Assembly: GCA_964436315.1 (NCBI GenBank)
Contig: CAYTCZ010000031.1
Span: 1 to 34,175 of the forward strand
DNA from: CAYTCZ01 sp964436315
GTDB taxonomy: Bacteria; Actinomycetota; Thermoleophilia; Gaiellales; Gaiellaceae
Length of the DNA stretch: 34,175 nucleotides
Reading direction: 5' to 3'
The stretch's first letter is position 1, and each line of letters opens with the position of its first letter. The notes beneath the pieces are model-generated. The model saw nothing but the letters and a program-made list of their open reading frames with translations. It had not been told where the DNA came from and searched no databases. Positions 30,307-34,175 of this stretch are shown here, in pieces. Both the position numbers and the translations under genes were made by a program.

Positions 30307-32405
30307 ATAGAGATCGGCCGATTCTTCCGTAGAGCGTTCATTCCATTGGCCGTCATTGTTGTGCTGGTCATCGTTGCCCAGCGGATGCTCTTGCCCCGCT
30401 CGGACGAAGCGACGAAGCGCACCTACGGCGAACTGATCACGCAAGTCGAAACGCAGCCCTCGACGGTCGAGACGGTCCTCTTCAGCCCGAAGAGCCAGGG
30501 GATCGAGGCGACGGTGTCGGGCGAGAACTGGAAAGTGAGTTACCCGTCCGACCAGGCTCAGATCGAGTTTCAGAACCTACTCGAGGCACAGAACGTCGAG
30601 TTCGACTCGAAGGGAACGGGTAGCTCCAGCTGGGACCTCCTGATCTCTTTCCTGCCGTTCATTCTCATCTTTGGCCTCGTCATCTTCCTGTTCCTCCGCA
30701 TGCAAGGTGGCGGAAGCAAGATCATGAGCTTTGGCAAATCCCGAGCGAAACCTGTCTCCCCTGATGCTCCGAAGGTGACGTTCAAGGATGTCGCTGGCGC
30801 CGATGAGGCCGTCGAGGAACTCCACGAGATCAAGGAGTTTCTCGAGAACCCGAAGAAGTTCCAGGCCCTCGGAGCCCGTATCCCCAAGGGTGTGCTCCTC
30901 TACGGCCCACCGGGAACGGGCAAGACCTTGCTGGCGCGCTCTGTGTCAGGGGAGGCGGGCGTCCCCTTCTTTTCGATCTCGGGTTCTGATTTCGTCGAGA
31001 TGTTCGTCGGTGTCGGCGCATCGCGCGTCCGCGATCTCTTTGAGCAGGCAAAACAAGTCGCGCCCTGCATCATTTTCATGGACGAAATCGACGCGGTCGG
31101 CCGACACCGCGGCGCCGGTCTGGGCGGCGGCCACGACGAGCGCGAGCAGACGCTGAACCAATTGCTCGTCGAGATGGACGGCTTCGAGATGAAGGACTTC
31201 ATCATTCTGATCGCGGCCACCAACCGCCCCGACATCCTCGACCCCGCCCTGTTGCGTCCGGGACGGTTCGATCGCCAGATCGTGGTCGACAGACCCGACC
31301 GGCTGGGCCGCAAGAGGATCCTCGAGGTACACACGAAGGGGAAGCCGCTCGATACCGAGATCGATCTCGACCTGCTCGCGGCCGGGACGCCGGGATTCAC
31401 CGGCGCCGATCTAGCCAACCTCGTCAACGAGGCGGCACTGCTCGCCGCCCGCCACGGCGAAAAGACGATCGGCGACGAGGAGCTCGAAGAGGGGATCATG
31501 CGCGTGATTGCGGGCCCAGAGAAGAAGGCGCGTCTCCTCTCCGAGCACGAGCGCAAGGTGACCGCCTACCACGAGATGGGCCATGCCCTGGTCGGGCACT
31601 ACCTCAAAAACTGCGATCCCGTGCACAAGATCTCGATCATCTCCCGCGGCCAGGCGCTCGGTTACACGATCTCGCTCCCGGCTGAAGATCGCTTCCTCCA
31701 GACCAAGTCAGCCCTCATGGACGGGATGGCGATGACCCTCGGTGGGCGGGCCGCTGAGAAGATCGTCTTCCAGGAGGTGACCACGGGGGCGGCTAACGAC
31801 CTGGACAAAGTCACCGGCACGGCCAAACAGATGATCATGCGCTACGGCATGTCCGAGAAGCTCGGTCCTCGCGTGCTCGGTCACGACCACGACCAGCCTT
31901 TCCTGGGCCGCCACATCGGTTCCGAGCCCGACTATTCGGAGGAGATTGCCGGCGAGATCGACGACGAGATCCGCCGCATGATCGAGGAGGCCCACGAGCT
32001 GGCCGATTCCGTCCTCAGCGACCACATCAGCGAACTGCACTCGATCTCGAGGCTCCTGATCGAGCATGAGACGATCGACAAGGACCAGTTCGAACGGTTG
32101 CTCGCCGGTGAGTCGGAGGACAGTGTCTTCGCGAAGCCGGAGCCGGAGCCGGAGCCNNNNNNNNNNNNNNNNNNNNNNNNNNNNNNNNNNNNNNNNNNNN
32201 NNNNNNNNNNNNNNNNNNNNNNNNNNNNNNNNNNNNNNNNNNNNNNNNNNNNNNNNTCGCCGGTGAGTCGGAGGACAGTGTCTTCGCGAAGCCGGAGCCG
32301 GAGCCGGAGCCCAAGCAGACCGAACCAGAGCCCCGTCCTTTCCCGTTACCGGGCACGCTCTCACAGCCCGTTCCCCCTGAAGGCACCAGCTATGAGGGGC
32401 CGTGA
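30307..32405 (+). CDS. ftsH: ATP-dependent zinc metalloprotease FtsH (contains assembly gap)
   Basis: A membrane-anchored AAA+ protease that degrades membrane and short-lived proteins. TM1 is near residues 10-28 and TM2 in WDLLISFLPFILIFGLVIFLF. Then come Walker A GPPGTGKT, Walker B IIFMDEID, the second region of homology ATNRPDILDPALLRPGRFDRQ, zinc motif HEMGH (usually HEAGH) and the third ligand Asp in GAANDL. The tail is Pro-Glu repeats. No ATG/GTG/TTG opens the frame ahead of TM1: an ATA at 30307 has AGAGGA at ideal distance, a TTG at 30346 would cut TM1, and an ATG at 30300 is one frame off. The 100-N gap shifts the literal frame; after collapsing the flanking duplication it ends at TGA 32403-32405. 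Confidence 0.93.
32102..32156 (+). repeat. 55-bp copy before the N gap (assembly duplication)
   Basis: This segment of the ftsH 3' end is repeated base for base at 32257-32311, right after the gap. Both copies read ...ESEDSVFAKPEPEPE in the ftsH frame and end in the GAGCCG tandem. It is best explained as contig-end overlap, not biology. Confidence 0.9.
32157..32256. other. 100-N scaffold gap
   Basis: Exactly 100 Ns, a conventional placeholder for a gap of unknown size. The identical 55-bp flanks show that the two contigs overlap, so the gap probably has no missing unique sequence other than possible extra 6-bp Pro-Glu codon repeats. Confidence 0.98.
32257..32311 (+). repeat. 55-bp copy after the N gap (assembly duplication)
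   Basis: Identical to 32102-32156. Merging the copies restores an open ftsH frame that continues PKQTEPEPRPFPLPG and stops at 32405. The 55-base length is a common assembler k-mer size. Confidence 0.9.
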
Positions 32406-33196
32406 CTGGAGTCGCGCTGGCTCTTGATCGGGTCGTCTTCTCGGTCTCGGTCCATAAGACCGCGGACGAGTTCGACCGGGAACGGCACGATCAGCGTACG
32501 CGAACGCTCAGAACTCATCTCCAAGACGGTCTGGAGAAACCGAAGCTGCAGAGCGGTTGGGTTCGCGCTCATGACATCGGCAGCGTCCTTCAGCCGCTCG
32601 GAGGCCTGGAACTCACCTTCGGCGGCGATTACCTTGCCGCGCCGCTCGCGCTCCGCCTCAGCCTGACGGGCCATCGCCCGCTGCATCCGTGACGGAATCT
32701 CGACATCTTTCACCTCGACGATCGAGACCTTGACGCCCCAGGGCGACGTCGCTTCGTCGATGATCTTCTGGAGAAGAGCGTTGAGCTTCTCCCGCTCTCC
32801 GAGGAGCTCGTCGAGGACGTGCTGTCCAAGCACGTTCCGCAGCGTCGTCTGAGAGATCTGAGAAGTCGCGACCTGGAAGTTCTCGACTTGGACGATCGCC
32901 GGTTCGGGATTGACGATGCGGAAGTAGACGACCGCATTCACCGTCACCGGGACGTTGTCCTTCGTGATCACCTCTTGTGGGGGAACGTTGAGAGTGACGG
33001 TGCGCAGATCGGTGCGCACCATCTGGTCGATGATCGGGATGATGAGGAAAAGGCCCGGTCCTTTGGGCGGCGAGCGAAGTCGACCGAGCCGGAAGATGAC
33101 GCCCCGCTCATATTCCTGAGTGATCCTGATCGACGCGACCGCCAGCACGAGCAAGACGACGAGCACGACGATGACAGAAACGATGGCGGCGGTCAT
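32390..33196 (-). CDS. SPFH/band-7 (slipin/stomatin-like) membrane protein
   Basis: 268 residues from the ATG at 33196 (a GTG at 33205 is the alternative). One N-terminal membrane helix (AAIVSVIVVLVVLLVLAVAS) is followed by the SPFH domain: ITQEYERGVIFRLGRL, PPKGPGLFLIIPIIDQMVRTDLRT, VPPQEVITKDNVPVTVNAVVYFRI, and a charged helical segment RAMARQAEAERERRGKVIAAEGE typical of slipins. These proteins oligomerise in membrane microdomains and often control membrane proteases. No NfeD partner gene is adjacent. It converges on ftsH with a 16-bp overlap of 3' ends, notable because HflK/C and prohibitins are SPFH regulators of FtsH. Confidence 0.93.
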   Translation of the reverse strand: MTAAIVSVIVVLVVLLVLAVASIRITQEYERGVIFRLGRLRSPPKGPGLFLIIPIIDQMVRTDLRTVTLNVPPQEVITKDNVPVTVNAVVYFRIVNPEPAIVQVENFQVATSQISQTTLRNVLGQHVLDELLGEREKLNALLQKIIDEATSPWGVKVSIVEVKDVEIPSRMQRAMARQAEAERERRGKVIAAEGEFQASERLKDAADVMSANPTALQLRFLQTVLEMSSERSRTLIVPFPVELVRGLMDRDREDDPIKSQRDSSHGPS

Positions 33197-33243
33197 AGCA
33201 GACACCGGCGATCCGGCGAGCCCATCGTACTGGCGGACTGAGA

Positions 33244-33292
33244 CCGACCGGGGCCCCGCCTTCCCAAAGGGTCGGAGCGGGACCCCGGTCGG
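33244..33292 (-). terminator. Long hairpin after the cold-shock fragment
   Basis: CCGACCGGGGCCCCGC (33244-33259) pairs with GCGGGACCCCGGTCGG (33277-33292), 15 of 16 positions complementary, with a 17-nt loop. It lies 14 bp past the stop of the cold-shock remnant in its direction of reading and upstream of the SPFH gene. There is no T-run. It probably terminates or insulates transcription. Confidence 0.55.
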
Positions 33293-33306
33293 ACAGCCTT
33301 CGAGTT

Positions 33307-33417
33307 CTAGGAGCTTACGACGACGCTTGTGGCGTGCGGGCCTTTTTCGCCCTGCTCGGTCTCGAACTCGACCGTGTTACCTTCGGAGAGAGACTTGAAG
33401 CCGGTTCCCTCGATGCT
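33307..33417 (-). pseudogene. Cold-shock protein gene fragment (C-terminal half only)
   Basis: The minus strand encodes SIEGTGFKSLSEGNTVEFETEQGEKGPHATSVVVSS followed by a stop, i.e. the second half of a CspA-type protein. The expected first half, with the RNA-binding KGFGFI and VFVH motifs and a start codon, is absent: upstream the frame turns into unrelated Arg/Gly-rich text. The breakpoint is near 33418. This is either a truncated gene left by a rearrangement or a mis-join in the assembly. The coding part itself shows no damage. Confidence 0.8.
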
Positions 33418-33500
33418 CCGCTGGTTCGTCCCACATGACCGCCTGCCTACGATGGCGCCTGAGGCCCACCGGACGTCAGCGAGAGTCGAGCGGGCGCCGG

Positions 33501-33920
33501 CTAGAGCTTCTTGATCAGGTCTTCCGGTGCCACGGTCCAGTCGCCGGCCCGCCATCGCCGCAGAAGGAGCTCTGACAGAGTCGGCCTCTCCGGCTTCTGC
33601 GCTTCCCACTCCGCTCGCCGGCGGGCGGCAACGTGCTCGCTTTTAGACTCGCATAGCCGCAACGCAATCAGAACGTGCCAGGCCACGGTGCATCGCCCGA
33701 CGCAAAGCGCACCCTCCGGACCGCGAACCTTGATGGCGAGCTTGTCCATCTGAGCCTGTCCGCAGACAGGGCAGAAGGCACATCGGCTCGGTGCGTACCG
33801 CGCCCTGGCTCCCGGCAAAGCGGGCGATGATTTGTCGCTGCCGAACTCGTCTCGATTTCCGCCGATAGGCGGCTCTCTGCGCCGTAGCTCACTCCTGACT
33901 GGTACTTGCTTGGCGATCAC
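33501..33920 (-). CDS. Hypothetical Cys-rich (zinc-finger-like) protein
   Basis: I do not recognise this protein. About 139 residues from a GTG at 33918-33920 (a TTG at 33947 extends it by 9). The centre holds CAFCPVCGQAQMDKLAIKVRGPEGALCVGRCTVAWH, with two Cys-x2-3-Cys pairs that could bind zinc, followed by a charged, Arg-rich helical region ending in APEDLIKKL. The knuckles and a length plausible for a small regulatory protein favour a real gene over noise. It lies upstream of the cold-shock fragment on the same strand. Confidence 0.5.
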   Translation of the reverse strand: MIAKQVPVRSELRRREPPIGGNRDEFGSDKSSPALPGARARYAPSRCAFCPVCGQAQMDKLAIKVRGPEGALCVGRCTVAWHVLIALRLCESKSEHVAARRRAEWEAQKPERPTLSELLLRRWRAGDWTVAPEDLIKKL

Positions 33921-33947
33921 GCCTCCCTGCCTCGACGACGTGCCCAA

Positions 33948-34175
33948 CGAGGAGGGAGCGGGCGACTGACGGGACGACTACAAGTCCCTGCGTCTACGCC
34001 GCGGCTCGATCGGCTGATCTCAGTATGACAGGCGCCCCGGGGCCCAGAGATCGCCCAGAAATTCCGCGAGCGTGGCCCCTGAGCGCGCAGACGCACGGCG
34101 ACCACCGAAGGGATGGGCCAGCGTCGCCGGGCATACACGGAAGAGGGCCGCTCGGCGAGCAGGACTCCGATCGTT
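33948..34175. other. Right window edge, no supported gene
   Basis: I see no convincing coding region or RNA gene here. A short plus-strand frame from an ATG at 34113 runs off the window, and its 21 residues are too few to judge. Confidence 0.4.

Noticed and set aside
33418..33609. Fusion protein extending the cold-shock fragment upstream
   Set aside because: The upstream frame is Arg/Gly/Ala-rich, with no RNA-binding motif and no ribosome site; it looks like chance read-through.
34113..34175. Possible transposase start (MGQRRRAYTEEGR) at the right edge
   Set aside because: The first residues recall IS3 OrfA starts but the following ones do not, and only 21 codons are visible.
1..34175. Cobalamin riboswitch upstream of the B12 operon
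   Set aside because: The 81-bp gap at 21039-21119 is too short and lacks a B12-box-like sequence; no other long leader is present.

Overview
The window is high-GC, densely packed bacterial DNA. TANNNT promoters lie close to start codons, GTG and TTG starts are frequent, and FadR-type GntR regulators are present. Together with a gene set dominated by CoA-ester, SDR, GMC and amidohydrolase catabolism, this fits an actinobacterium. A Thermoleophilia-like soil or sediment lineage is my guess and cannot be proven here. A 100-N gap flanked by a perfect 55-bp duplication indicates a draft or metagenome assembly.

Layout. (1) Positions 1-3860: a partial Rieske protein divergent from an ACMSD-type amidohydrolase, a repeat-rich spacer, a VOC protein, a decayed DUF3179 gene and an L-asparaginase. 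(2) 3929-7710 (minus): an operon of two sister SDRs, an LDH2-type dehydrogenase and an alpha-methylacyl-CoA-racemase-like CaiB protein, divergent from a GMC oxidoreductase. (3) 9241-15651: a ThDP enzyme and its FadR-type regulator (minus), divergent from a PaaK-like CoA ligase, a cyclase-family hydrolase, an acetamidase/formamidase and a MenB/BadI-like crotonase. A Baeyer-Villiger-type monooxygenase follows convergently (15655-17277). (4) 17453-21038 (plus): a hydantoin/ureido module made of an Asp/Glu/hydantoin racemase, an N-carbamoylsarcosine-amidase-like isochorismatase and an M20 carbamoylase, followed by a cytosolic BtuF-like protein. (5) 21120-26628 (plus): a tightly coupled B12-dependent acyl-CoA mutase operon (acyl-CoA ligase, MeaB GTPase, mutase large subunit, B12 subunit, GntR regulator). 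(6) 26772-30143 (minus): a second GMC oxidoreductase, an MmgE/PrpD protein and an allophanate-hydrolase-C-terminal-like protein. (7) 30307-34175: housekeeping-type genes, namely ftsH (containing the assembly gap), a convergent SPFH protein, a cold-shock gene fragment and a Cys-rich hypothetical.

Best candidate for a new system: the B12 operon. Its mutase has the 2-hydroxyisobutyryl-CoA mutase diagnostic Asp (D122) and Gln (Q213), but Val (V95) where the characterised HcmA has Ile. Gene content matches known hcm loci (ligase, MeaB-like chaperone, A and B subunits). It sits directly downstream of the ureido module and a cobalamin-binding-type protein, which suggests a pathway for branched, tertiary-carbon acyl groups possibly released from N-carbamoyl or cyclic amide precursors. 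A second regulatory observation is the identical palindromic core GGTCTGACC in two divergent intergenic regions. One copy is fused to a -10 box in front of a 20-codon leader ORF that runs into the CoA-ligase start.
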